Assembly (NCBI GenBank): GCA_028583605.1 | Contig: CM053331.1 | Location: forward strand, 30,192,177 to 30,256,176 | DNA length: 64,000 nucleotides | DNA from: Dastarcus helophoroides | Taxonomy: Eukaryota > Arthropoda > Insecta > Coleoptera > Bothrideridae | Reading direction: 5' to 3' | Shown: in pieces, positions 46,678 to 57,339 of the stretch | How the letters are laid out: every line of letters starts with the position of its first letter | How positions within the stretch are numbered: the stretch's first letter is position 1 | Translations under genes and position numbers: made by a program | Notes under the pieces: generated by a model | Databases searched by the model: none | The model's input: the letters and a program-made list of their open reading frames with translations, nothing else | Told to the model about the DNA's origin: nothing

Positions 46678-46766
46678 TTGTCCCTTGAAACTAAGAACGA
46701 TTAAAAAACACAACAAAGGTTGCTCCGACGCGTTTCGACAGCCAAGCTATCAACTTTAGAGAGATA
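46678..46766 (-). repeat. Dispersed hairpin repeat, minus-strand copy
   Basis: Reverse complement of the copy at 42.2 kb, with landmarks TTGTCCCTTGAAACTAAGAA, GGTTGCTCCGACGCGTTTCG and CAGCCAAGCTATCAA. The flank TCAAGGACCAGTCCGTTACA follows at about 46780. Confidence 0.9.
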
Positions 46767-46849
46767 TTTTTGAAGATAATCAAGGACCAGTCCGTTACAC
46801 CAAAATTATGACGAATTTTGAAGCAACATGTCAATAATCGAGAATCATA

Positions 46850-47670
46850 AAATGTAAAAATTTTGAATTCTTTGGCAAAATTTTGAATTCTTTGGCAAAA
46901 TTTTGAAAATTCTACATTTTTTCAAAACCTCACCTTTTTTAAAAAATTCCGATTTGTACAAAATTTGGCTTTTTTGCAAAATTTTGTCTGGCTGTTTTAA
47001 AAAGAATTTTATCAAAATTCCGAATTTTTGAAAAACTTCATTTTTTTTGAAAAACTTCATTTTTTTTGAAAAATTTAATATTTTATAAAAATTTCAACAA
47101 TTTTTAAAATTTAGTCTTTTTATAAAAATTTCGAAGTTTCTCAAAATTTTAATTTCATTTTCAAATTTTGGCTTTTTAAAAAATTTCGACATTTTTAAAA
47201 ATCATCTATTTTTGAAAATTTCAAAATTTTGTATTAAACCCAATTTTATTTTTATAAATTTTAGTTTTTCTGAGACTTGAATGTTTTCTTCAAATGCGGA
47301 GTTTAACGTTGATTTTTTATCGAAAATTCGAACATGTTTAATAAATATTTAAGATTAAAGGTAGAATTTTGAATTTAACTTTTTCTTGTTGAAGTTTTTT
47401 TCCATTGTTGGGCTGTACTTTAGAAATGTCTACTTTTTTTTTTGAAAATTTTAACCTTCAAACCTAATCTTAGTTCAAAAAAGGTGGATTTTGAATTTAA
47501 GCCAAACTTTGGAAGAAAAAATAGATAAATAAATATAGCTTTTAACTCGGGAGGAAAATAATTGTCATTTGAGAACAAATAATTAAAGAGATTAGGCATA
47601 GAAAGGCCGTCAATTAAAACAAAAAATGTTTTTGTAACTTCGAGTTTAAAGTCGAAATTTTGAATTTAAT
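46850..47670. repeat. Paralogous T-rich block A (copy 1)
   Basis: Aligns in the same order with about 59700-60320. Shared landmarks include ATTTTATTTTTATAAATTTT, AGTTTAACGTTGA.TTTTTAT, TGGAAGAAAAAATA, and a well-conserved stretch GGAAAATAATTGTCATTT (47553-47570; 60209-60226) followed by AACAAATAATTAAA and ATTAGGC(A/G)TAGAAAGGCC. A third partial copy covers about 57630-57900. Confidence 0.75.
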
Positions 47671-47675
47671 CTCAG

Positions 47676-47750
47676 AATATCTCTCCCTTTTCTCTCCCTC
47701 TTCTCTCCCTCTTCTCTCCCTCTTCTCTCCCTCTTCTCTCTCTCTCTCTC

Positions 47751-47801
<51 letters not shown>
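47676..47801. repeat. (TC)n / (TCTCCCTCT)n microsatellite
   Basis: CT-only tract of about 125 bp. It begins with ten-base CTCTCCCTCT-type units and ends with a pure TC run. The Arg/Glu minus-strand frame over it (47614-47802) is an artefact. The tract sits inside the AT-rich block with no other sign of function. Confidence 0.95.
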
Positions 47802-47805
<4 letters not shown>

Positions 47806-48034
47806 AAATTTTCGGAATTAAAGGTGGAATGTCGAAAAAGAAGTTGAATTTTCGAGAAAAAAGCCGAAATTTCGACGTTAAAGTCGAAATTTCAGTTTTA
47901 ATCCTGGATTTCAAGAAAAAAGTCAAAATTTTAACGTTAAACTCGAAATTTCTAAAAATTTTTTTCTTTAATTGATGTCCTTTCTACACCTTCGAAAATT
48001 TGACTTATTAAATCCGTAATTAAGTATTTAAAAA

Positions 48035-48156
48035 ATATCGAAAAAGCCTCGATGGATCGTTACCTAATACCGATGTTTGGGACATCGATGTTTCATTAAA
48101 AAAAATATCGATGTTCAAACATCGATGCTTTTTTGGACGATGTTGCATCGCTAGTT
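48035..48156. repeat. ATCGAT-rich cluster with transposon-like tip
   Basis: Repeated ATCGATG / CATCGAT motifs spaced about 10-25 bp. It ends with the reverse complement of CTAGCGATGCAACATCG (48139-48155), which resembles the TAGGGATGCAAACGAT tip at 56.77 kb. Likely one end of a hAT-like or related DNA transposon with subterminal binding motifs; the other end was not found. Confidence 0.5.
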
Positions 48157-49789
48157 GCGTTACAATAGTTTACGTTTACTTTTTAGGTGAAGGGGAGGGG
48201 GAGGGGGTAAATATCTGACATTTATGTAATGTTGTAATGATTTAAGTATCTAAAATATCGTAGAATCGAAGTGAAATAATGAATGAATCATGTATTTCTA
48301 CCGTAAACGTCTTTATCAGGTCATTGCAATTTGTATGCTAAAATGCTAATTAGAATTACAAATAACAAAAGCGTCAAATTTATCAGATGTATTCATATTT
48401 ACTTGTATGCTTGCACCGTAAATTTTCAACTCCTACAAAGACATCGTATAAATTATCATTATTTCATGTATATTTCGTAATTTCGTAACCGTAACATACA
48501 TTTAGTACAGCGTATGTGCGTACGCGTGCATAGATAATAAACATATCATCTCTAGACACACCAAACTAGCAAACAATCGTTTATCTCCCTGTTCTAATTC
48601 CATTCCAATTGCAAGATTGCAGTCAGGACTCTCCAACGAGCGCTCGAAAGCATTTCGCAAGCGCTAATAACACTTGATACAAGGCTTATGTCTGATCTAT
48701 GCCTGTTTAGTCCCTTCTCCCCGATTTATCAGATCGCTGTTGTAGAGGTGTATAATGACCCAAGTCCTGGTAAAATGCCGGTTTCTTTTGACTTGGCACA
48801 CCAGTCACCGCCGACTCGCGAAGCAATTCAGCAGCTAGCGCGGTTCTGTCTGTAGTACCAGAACATGTGACACGACCGACAATAACACACACCAGTAATT
48901 CATTCTTTTTTTCCGAGTGTAATAGTGCATTGGCTCTACTATCTCTTTACCTTTGACACAAGGATACGAGTCCGATATCTTGGGGTAATGATCTTTTCCT
49001 TAACTTGGTTTTATTTTGATGTTTTATTATCGTTTTTATAATTGATAATTTTTCTTTTAATCAATCCATCAACATTGACTAGTGTATAAACAACATCCGT
49101 TTCTTGTTCATTAATTTGGTAAATTACTTATTACTTCGGTAGTTTTCTAGAATCTCGGATCGGTTCCAGAGTTCTCGAATTCTCGAGTTTTCAGTGTGGT
49201 AAAATAATTTTTCCTTTAACGCGATATTTTCAATTATTCTGATATTTCTTCCACTCAACTAGGTTTAAATAAAGAAGCGTGTTTTACTAAACGGTTAGAT
49301 TGAATGAGCTCGCAAAATCATTTTTGTTATTTTAGTCGATATTCAAAATCCAGATCAATTTTCGTATAAAGGTAAGATTTTCTTTTTTTAATGAGGTTTT
49401 CTTTTAATTAATAATTTCAGTATCTAGTTGCGTTTTTGAAAAATTACTTTTTTAATAATTAAAAAATGTTAACAAATTTTTGAAGTATTTCGAATTTCAC
49501 ACATGACTTATGCCATATTTAAAAAGTTCTTTCGGACATGACTGTGGCAGTACACAAAAAACAGAATTATTCGGTTTCCTAGGACATAAAAGAAATAAGT
49601 TTTTCGCATCAAAAATTGTCTTTTTTTTCTTCTCCAATTAAATTTTTTTTGATTTGTATGTAAATTTTTAATTTTGATGTTATGTGGAAAGAAATGCGAG
49701 AGTGAGAGAATTGCAATTTTTTTTTTGAATTCCGAGTTTGTTTTTAAATATTTCAATTTTGAGCAATTTAGATATTAGTGAATTTTAAC
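48157..49789. other. Mixed-composition island, possible host DNA
   Basis: Non-repetitive and locally GC-richer (about 48560-48990), including the G-rich tract at 48192-48207 (GGGGAGGGGGAGGGGG). A 61-codon minus frame (48707-48892, MCVIVGRVTCSGTTDRTALA...) has a non-satellite composition but no family I recognise. After 49.4 kb the satellite-like DNA returns. If a host exon or promoter is in the window, this is the likeliest place, but I cannot show one. Confidence 0.35.
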
Positions 49790-52700
49790 CTTTTTTCTTG
49801 AAATTTTCGTTTTTTCAAAATTTCGAATTTTTATGGAAATTTGGGCTTTTTCATTAAAATCTGGCTTTTTCTTAAATCTGATTTTTTTTTGAAAATTTTG
49901 ATCATAATACATAGGTACATATAATCATTTTTTTTAAATTTCGAAATTCTAACTTATATTCAATATTTACACTCTTTTAAAAATGACCACTGCTTTGGGA
50001 ATTTCGACCTTTCTTGAAAATATTAGCTTTTTTAAAAATTATAACTTTGACTTTTGTAATAATTTCAACTTTTCAAAAATTCCCACTTGATCTCAAAATT
50101 CCGACTTTTCCTCAAAAGTTTGACTTTTTCTAAAAATTTCGATTTTTCTTGTAAATTTAGAATTTTTTTTTTAAATTGACTTTTGTTGATAATTTCAACT
50201 TTTTTTCTGACAAATCAGATCTGTCAAATGGTTGACTTTTTATCAAAAAGATTATTTTTCGACTTGTTCGAATTTTCAACTTTTTTGGGAATTTGGACTT
50301 TTTTGAAAATTTCGATTTGTCGAAACTTTGAAGGTTATTTGAAAACTTCGAAGATTTTAAAAAGGTGGACTTTTTCTCTAATCGTAAGAAAAATACTCTT
50401 TTTGTCATTTTTTTTTTTGAAATATTCGAATATTTTCAAAACTTCTACATCTTCCCAAAGTTTTGACGTTTTTTAAACTTACACCATAAAATACACTTTT
50501 TTTTTAAGTTCGAATTTTTTAAAATTATACCCTTGACTGTTGCAATAATTTCGACTTTTTTCAAAATTTCGATTTTTTCTCAAAATTCCGAGTATTTCCC
50601 AAAATTTTGACTTCTCCTCAAAATTCTGTTTTTTTTTTGTTGTAAATATAGCCTATTTTAATTTTTTTTTAAAATCAGACTTCAAACGGTTTATTTTTTA
50701 TCAAAAAGATTTTTTAAAAAATGTCGACCTTTTCGGAATTTTTACTTTTTTTGGAAATTTCGAGTTTTTTGGAAAATTCGACTTGTCGAAAATTTGAAGG
50801 TTTTATGAAAAATTTGAATTTTTTAAAAAGCTAGACTTTTTCTCAAAAAGCAAGAAAAATCCTTGTCATTTTTTTGAAACATTCGAATATTTTTAAAATT
50901 TCAACTTCTTTTCAAAGTTTTGACTATTTTTTAAACTTGGACCATAAAATACGTTTTTTTTTTAATTTCGGCTTTTTCTCATGTTCTGAATGAAAATTTG
51001 TGTCTTTTTTTGACAGCTTTAATTTTCTTTAACTTTGACTTTTTCTGAAATTTTTGATTTTTTTAATGAAATTTCAGCTTTTTTCACGAAATAACTTTTC
51101 GAAATTAGGCTTTGGAAATTTCGACCTTCCTTTTTTAAAATCATTACTTAAGCTTTTATAATAATTTCAACTTTCTCAAAATTCCGACTTTTTCTCAAAA
51201 TTCCGACTTTTATTTAAAAAATCGACTTTTGTTAATAATTTGAATTTTATTTTTGACAAATCAGGCTTTTGAAACGGCTGACTTTTTATCAAAAATTTTT
51301 TTTAAATGTCGAGTTTTTCGAAATTTCAACTTTTTTGTAAATTTTTACTTTTTTTGGAAAATTCGACTTGTCGAAAATTTGAAAATTTTTGGAAAAATTC
51401 GAATTTTTTAAAAAGGTAGTTTATCTCAAAAAGCAAGAAAAATACTTTTTTGTCATTTTTTTTGAAAAATTCGAAAATATTCAAAATTTCCAAATTTTTT
51501 TCAAAGTTTTGACTTTTTCTAAACCTAAGCTATAAAATAGATTTTATTTTAATTTCGGCTTTTTCTCAAGTTCTCAATGAAAATTTGTGTCCTTGTTTTG
51601 ACAGCTTTGATTTTCTTTAACTTTGAGTCCTTCTTGAATTTTTGATTTTTCTTTATAAAATTTCGGCTTTTTTCACCAAAGAAATTTTCGAAAATTTACA
51701 CTTTTTGAAGATATGCAGTCAGCTTTGGAAATTTCGACCTTTCTTGAAAATATTAACTTTTTTAAAATCATAACTTTGTCTATTATAACAATTTCAACTT
51801 TTTCAAAATTGCGATTTTTTCTCTAAATTCCGACTATTTTTCAAAATTTTGACTTTTTCTCAAAATTTCGATTTTTTTTGTAAATTTACCATTTTTTAAA
51901 AATCTACGTTTGTTGATAATTTGAACTTGTTTTTGAAAAATCAGGTTTTTCAATCGTCGGTTTTTTGGAAATTTCGACTTATTTAAAAAATTCGACTTGT
52001 TGAAAATTTAAAGGTTTTTTGAAGAATTTTTTAAAAAAGTAGACCTTTTCTCAAAAAGTGGGAAAAATACTTTTTTGTCATTTTTTTGAAAAATTGGAAT
52101 ATTTTGAAAATTTCCAATTTTTCAAAGTTTTGACTTTTTTTTTAACTTAGAAAATAAAATACCTTTTTTTTTTAAGTTCGGGTCTTTCTCATGTTCTGAA
52201 TGTTTTGACAGCTTTAATTTTCCTTAACTTTGACTCTTTATGGAATTTTTAATTTTCTTACTAAATGTCGGCTTCTTTCACGAAGGACCTTCTCGAAAAT
52301 TTTACGTAGGTGAACATTGAGACTTTTTGAAGATATGTAGTAAGCTTTGGAAATTTCGACTTTCTTGAAAATATTAACTTTTTAAAATCATAACTTTGAC
52401 CTTTATAATAATTTGAACTTTTTTCAAAATTCCGACTATTTCTCAAAATTTCGATATTTTTTGTAAAGTTAGCCGTTTTTTTAAATTTTGTTATTTTGTA
52501 GTAATATCAACTTTTTTTTTAAATTTCGATCTGTTTTTTAAAAGTTGCAATTTTCCTTGGAAATTTAGCCTCTTTTTTAAAAAAATCGACTTTTCCTAAT
52601 AATCTGAACTTTTTATTTGAAAAATCCCACCTTTTTAGGTAAGGTCTACTTTCCCTCTAATGCTTTATAACAGAAAAAACTTTGTTGTAATTTATTTTGA

Positions 52701-52900
52701 AAAGTACGATTTTTTCGAAAATTTTAAAAATAAAATCGACACTCTTTTCAAAATTTCGGCTTTTTTCGAAATGTTGACTAAAAATGTGTGCTTTCTTTGA
52801 AAACTACGATTTTTTTTTAAATTTTGGCTTTTTTTGGAAGCTTCGACTTTTTTTAAAAAATTTCGGCTTTTTTTTAGACTTTTTCTCAAAATTTTTATAT
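49790..52900. repeat. ~600-bp tandem array of T-rich units
   Basis: The block TTTGGAAATTTCGACCTT / CTTGAAAATATTA.CTTTTT begins at about 49996, 51112, 51720 and 52337. The block TTCTCA(T/A)GTTCT.AATG / TTTTGACAGCTTT.ATTTTC occurs at 50975, 51561 and 52186. The block AAAGTTTTGAC.TTTTT / TAAACTTA with ATAAAATAC recurs at about 50460, 50920, 51510 and 52130. Spacing is mostly 586-625 bp, with one shorter unit (about 460 bp). No coding sequence; the frames here are Lys/Phe artefacts. Confidence 0.8.
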
Positions 52901-54309
52901 TTCAGTTTTTCTCCTATTCCATGTAAAATAAACTAACCTATTTTTTGTCAAATGTTATGAGGTGACGTTTTAAATACATTTAGGTATCACGTAGTCATAT
53001 TTCAAACATTTTTTTAGAATATTGTCAACTTTTATTAATAAAAATTTAAATATTTTCAAACTGGGTCGCAGAAATGTTAAATAAAATTAATAAACATTAT
53101 GTTTCCGACCAACAAGAGTCCACCATAAACCAAGGAAACGTTTAAGAAAATCACAGATTTGTAGAAGAGAAGTCAAGATTTCGATAAAAAGACAATTTCA
53201 ATCAAAGAGTCGAAGCTTTCAGAAATATTTACTATCAAATTTTGAGATAAATAATCAAAGTTTCCAAAAAAAAGTAAACTCCAAGAAAGTGATCAAAATT
53301 TTTGAAAAATTAGATTCTATAAGGTAGAAATTTTCAGAAAAATCCAAATCTGAAGAAAAATAAAAGGATTTGGAGAAATGGGCGAAATTTTGAGCAAATC
53401 GGTTTGAAATATTCAAGTGAAACTTCAAAATTGAGAAAAAATTAGAAAGTTTTCAGAGAACGTCGTAAAAATTGGAAATTTCGCACAGAAAGTTGTTTTG
53501 ATGAAAGTTAAATTTTGATAAAATGGTTTAATTTTGAAAATTTTTGTTTATGAAAATTTTTGAAAAAAAAATCGAAAATTTCAGATAAAAATAAACTTTG
53601 ATGGATATATTGAGATTTTGAGGAACATAAAGGATTGGATTTGAAGTAAAACCAAAATTTAAAAAAAAAACAACCAATTTTGAGACAACTGTGAACATTT
53701 CGAAAAAAAATCACAAAAGTAAAAACAGATTTTGGAAAAAATTTGAATTTCGAGAAAAATAAGAAAATTTCCAAAAAAATCAAAATTTCTGGATAAAGTT
53801 TAAAATTTTATAAAAGTTCGAAATTTTTCAGAGAAAGCCAATGCCATAAATAAAATTAAAAAAGGATTTTTTGTTGAAAAATCCCGAAATGTGAAAAAAA
53901 TTGAAATTATCGACAAATGTGGAAGTTTCAAGTAAAGTACCAATTCTGAGGAAGAAATGGAAATTTCGATTGAATATAAATTTTTGGCGGCTTCAAGAGC
54001 CAGGGGAGAGGCAAGTGCCCCATCCTTCCCTATTCTAGATACGCCTATGTTTAGCTCAAAGAAATATTAGGTTGTTTTCAAACATTATTTTTACAATAAT
54101 TGTCATAATTCGATTAAATTATTACATTGTCATCCAGTTCTAAAGTACGTTTAAAGTATCAAGTTTCTAGTTTATCGTGAAGTAAGTTTAAAAAGACAAA
54201 TCGATAGATAAGAAAGCTAATTAATAAAAATATTAAACATAAATAATATCGTATTTTCAAACGCAAATATTGATCCGAATATTGGAAATATTTGAAAATA
54301 ATGGTCTTG

Positions 54310-54313
<4 letters not shown>
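52901..54313. other. Mixed then A-rich degenerate DNA, no gene
   Basis: At 53063-53105 AACTGGGTCGCAGAAATGTTAAATAA is nearly the same as 12276-12322. From 53.13 to 54.0 kb the DNA is A-rich satellite-like. The rest is AT-rich without a feature. Confidence 0.5.
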
Positions 54314-54341
<28 letters not shown>

Positions 54342-54342
54342 G
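54314..54342. repeat. (TA)n microsatellite at a LINE 3' end
   Basis: About 14 TA units joined directly to the 3' end of the minus-strand LINE fragment that begins at 54343; probably the retrotransposon's tail or its expanded product. Confidence 0.95.
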
Positions 54343-54421
54343 CAAGGAGGATGCGGAAACAAGGATAGATTGCGATGAACCGCCTTCTTAAACAAGGATA
54401 TGTTGTAATTTTTGGGGAAAA
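54343..54421 (-). mobile_element. 3'-terminal fragment of the LINE seen at 29.6-32.2 kb
   Basis: Minus-strand reading FKKAVHRNLSLFPHPPC, nearly the same as the tail NKAVHRHLSLFPHPT at 29.65-29.70 kb. Only about 80 bp of 3' end remain, ending in the (TA)n tract on one side and cut by an LTR on the other (54426). The LINE is therefore multicopy, and the LTR came later or replaced the rest. Confidence 0.88.
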
Positions 54422-54425
54422 ATAC

Positions 54426-54741
54426 TGTAACGAAATGTAAATTGTAGAATTTAGTACGTAAGAATATTTTCTAGAAAGATCTGATAAGGGAAAGCGGCCG
54501 CGATAATGAAGCAAATGGCGGATAAGCGTTCCAGGATCTGCTGAATTTTTCTAGAACCCGGGAGCGAAAACTATATAAAGCGGTCGCCTTTCCCTAGAGT
54601 CAGTGTAGTTAATTAGTGAGTTAGTAGTTAGAAGTCATTAAACAGCGTTAGTGAAGTGCAATTGTAGTGTTCCGAGTTCAGTTTAGAAATAAAGTGGTTA
54701 TAATTCAGGTGTTAATTAATTCGAACCGATAGCCCTCAACA
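54426..54741 (+). mobile_element. LTR related to the solo LTR at 41.9 kb
   Basis: Begins TGTAACGAAATGTAAATTGT and ends near ...GATAGCCCTCAACA (TG...CA). It shares with the 41.9-kb LTR the blocks TTTTCTAGAAAGATCTG, TTTTTCTAGAACCCGG and AAAACTATATAA.GCGGTCGCC. The 5' side is preceded by ATAC, which matches the other copy's duplication, but the 3' side (TTTAG) does not repeat it. It may be a 5' LTR with a decayed interior, or a rearranged solo LTR. No gag or pol seen downstream. Confidence 0.82.
54572..54604 (+). promoter_or_regulatory. LTR core promoter (TATA and initiator)
   Basis: TATATAAAG at 54572-54580, and TCAGT (arthropod initiator consensus) at 54600-54604, 28 bp downstream. AATAAA follows at 54688-54693. 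The same trio is kept in the inverted copy at 41.9 kb, which supports function in the ancestral element. Confidence 0.7.
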
Positions 54742-54927
54742 TTTAGTTTAGAATCATAGTGCAATACAACGGTGCACCATGATTCTACAATTAAAGAATT
54801 AAAATAATAATCAAATTTAAACACTATTTAAACAAAGCCCAGCATTTCCCACGTAGTCAGTTGTAGTATATTTTAAGCGCAGGGATATATTAAAAGAGAG
54901 TTAAAATTTCGAATTATCAACAAATGT

Positions 54928-55013
54928 ATGACGTTGGGGCAATGAGAAAAGCGAATTCTTCTCGCTTAGTAGGTTGGGGGTTCAAACCCCGCTACCTACT
55001 AGGCAGTTTTTTT
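54928..55013 (+). ncRNA. tRNA-derived Pol III unit (SINE head or tRNA pseudogene)
   Basis: GGTTCAAACCC at 54979-54989 matches the B-box consensus, with a fair A-box-like TGGGGCAATGAGA 44 bp upstream, the spacing of a tRNA. AGCGA and TCGCT pair around a 7-base loop where the anticodon would be. Seven Ts follow at 55007-55013, a Pol III terminator. The acceptor and D stems do not pair, so I do not call a functional tRNA. Confidence 0.5.
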
Positions 55014-56769
55014 AATTCCATTTCTCGTCTTACTCATAGCCACATAATACTGTTAACATTAGAACATATTCGTCACGAGAGTTAATGGTGGTGATGATCG
55101 TTTTTCCTTTAACGCATCTAAAAAAAAATCACTTAAAAAAAAAAACGACCGAAAATGAACTAGATGAAAATATCTCTAACCTGTTTAAAGATCGAGTAAC
55201 GTATAAGTATGTAGCGCTATATTTTACGCACATATTAACTGAATTCTGTTGAAGAAGAAAGCATAGGAATGAAGAGATATTTTTTTTGCCTAATAAATGG
55301 ACTTGACATTTTAAATATGGTGCACTTGCACGCGATGAATTAAATCCGTTTCAATAGATTATTCAACAAAACGAAGTGCCCACTGAAACCAATGCGACTA
55401 GTTCTTTCATCACGAGTTCCAGACTTCTCTCGATTCGATACTTTCACAATATCCTTATGCGGTTTATAAAGTGTGTTAGCAGATTGAATGAATCACAGTA
55501 TTTTCACCACCGAATTTAAATTCCTTGACAGGCACTCTAGTGATCAAGAAATAAAAATAGAATGTTCCACTTCTCAACACACAGTATCTAACGTAAGCAT
55601 TGCTTCTTATTATTTACTGTAAAAAAAATCTGATTTCAAACATCCTTGGTATCATCCTGTGATATGCCAATATAGATTTTATCATTATAACGAAAATGTG
55701 ACGTCTATATATAAACTTATCTGCTATGAATATTCAAGTTTTCAAATTTAATTTTCCGCCAATTATTTTAGAACCGTCGTGGAATTTTAATTAATTTGTA
55801 TAAATTCTATTTCATATTTTTTACTGAATTTGTTTCACTAGCGTTACTGTGCATACTCTGTGGTTTAAAATTTCAATTTTAATTTTACAAAAATGAGTTT
55901 TTTAATATATTTTCTCCTACTACTCGTTTTAGGTAGTTATAAATATCCCATATTGTCTCAAATCCTTTTGTTTAAGAGTCGATTAGTATTTCAAACAAAT
56001 CCACGACTACGAACGAAAGGAATCTATAACCGTTTATGGTAAACCTCTATTATTAGAATAGTAATTGGGAACATCCTTATTCCAAACTCCTATCTAAAAT
56101 CAAAGAAGGTTCCTACGTAATGCGTGAAAATATTTCGTCAATTTTTTTTCATACAAATTCAGGACATGACGTTGAAATTTATATTTTACTTAAATAATAG
56201 ATAATCATCTAATGTACGCATTGTTTTGTCAACAAAGAAACGCTTGTTTCGCATTGACCCTGCTCTTAAATTTGATTGTTTTGATAATTATGTCATGACA
56301 CAAATTGTTTCGTGTTTATCCACTTCGGAATCAAGCTATTATTTGTTAGAATTAATCTGCGAAGGAGGTGAATTTTTCAAAGACCTCTAAATGTCAACGT
56401 TATCGATACCGAATAATTTTTTGATTTGTTTTGCGCTTTCCTAATGTGAACAATGATGTACAGTTATTTTATACCCAATCAAATTAACATACTAGAACAA
56501 AATCGTGTTTAATTTTCAGTAATTTGTTTCGCTTTAAAAATGATTATGTTCGATAATCGTTTATTGTGACCGTTCTAAATTTCTTTCATACATAAAAGTA
56601 GTAATAAATGTGTCTACGTTCATGCTAAAAGTTGCGTTACACTTTAAATAATCTTAGTTATTAGCTGTAAAGTTGAAGTTGCAAGGAATACTGTAAAGCA
56701 GGTTCCGAACTTCCAAACTGTTCGCTGCATCTATGCCACTTCAGTGCTAACAGGCCTGGCCTGGGATTT
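55014..56769. other. AT-rich non-repetitive DNA; possible LINE remnant at 55345-55560
   Basis: Mostly unremarkable. The + strand at about 55345-55560 can be read as SSRVPDFSRFDTFTISLCGL, a stop, SVLAD, a stop, then STSQH, which faintly resembles the C-terminal tail of a LINE ORF2 (..TFT.SL.RLWN.L..). This is weak. Nothing else is recognised. Confidence 0.35.
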
Positions 56770-56935
56770 TAGGGATGCAAACGATAGTTCGATGTTTTGA
56801 AAGCATCGATGTATCGTTTGTAAACATCGATGTTGTAACATCGATGCTAAATCATAAAAAATATCGATACATCGATCAGTTTATAAACGATGTTTGAAAA
56901 ATCGATGTATCGCATCGCGATAGAATTAGCGCCAT
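56770..56935. mobile_element. Short ATCGAT-rich element (hAT-like MITE?)
   Basis: About 165 bp. The left tip is TAGGGATGCAAACGATAGTT; the right side ends CGATGTATCGCATCGCGATA, a partial inverted match. The interior has many ATCGATG motifs. I could not find an 8-bp target duplication. The tip shares TAG(G/C)GATGCAA with the cluster at 48.15 kb. Confidence 0.45.
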
Positions 56936-57174
56936 CTGCTGCATAGATTAAATATTGATTTAATAAAGTAATGCTGAATTTATATGCCCCAGGTATACAA
57001 ACAATATAATTATCTGAAAATTCATAGTTTGGATATTTTTATTCGATAATTTATGAAAAAAACCTAAATTTTGAAAGAAAAATGAGAATCTTTAGAAAAG
57101 TTTTTCGAGTATTAGTTTGAAAATTCAAAAACATGAACTGAATTTTTACAATTATTTATTATTCTTTTAATATC

Positions 57175-57322
57175 TAAGATCTAACAAGATCGAAACCGGT
57201 CTTTGGTTTCCAAACTTCGAATCCAATAAATGTTCAAACCTATTGGTCTGTGCATTAGAATCCTTGTCTTCTGGGAACTTTCCTACAGAGCAACCGCTTT
57301 GCTAGGTGGCAGTGTTTCAACT
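57175..57322 (+). repeat. Copy of the 36.6-kb foldback unit
   Basis: Contains CTAACAAGATCGAAACCGGT, TTTGGTTTCCAAACTTCGAA, CAATAAATGTTCAAACCTAT and TGCATTAGAATCCTTGTCTT, ending CTAGGTGGCAGTGTTTCA. The same pieces at 36.6-36.84 kb are partly inverted. Confidence 0.9.
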
Positions 57323-57339
57323 ATTGGTTAATTTCGTAT

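Noticed and set aside
47614..47802. Arg/Glu alternating minus-strand frame
   Set aside because: Direct translation of the CT microsatellite.
48192..48207. G-quadruplex
   Set aside because: Only three long G-runs with single-base spacers; a four-tract quadruplex would need splitting a run.
48707..48892. 61-codon minus-strand frame as a host exon
   Set aside because: Composition is plausible, but there is no family resemblance, no splice evidence on that strand and no second exon; kept only as a lead in the findings.
49990..52900. CRISPR-like or gene-family array
   Set aside because: Repeats are long, diverged, AT-rich and have no spacer structure or coding potential.
54159..54514. Two minus-strand frames with Tyr-Ile repeats
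   Set aside because: Produced by the (TA)n tract; only the short KKAVHRNLSLFPHP piece is real LINE sequence.
54928..55006. Functional tRNA (anticodon reading TCT)
   Set aside because: Acceptor and D stems do not pair, and position 37 would be a pyrimidine; listed instead as a tRNA-derived unit.
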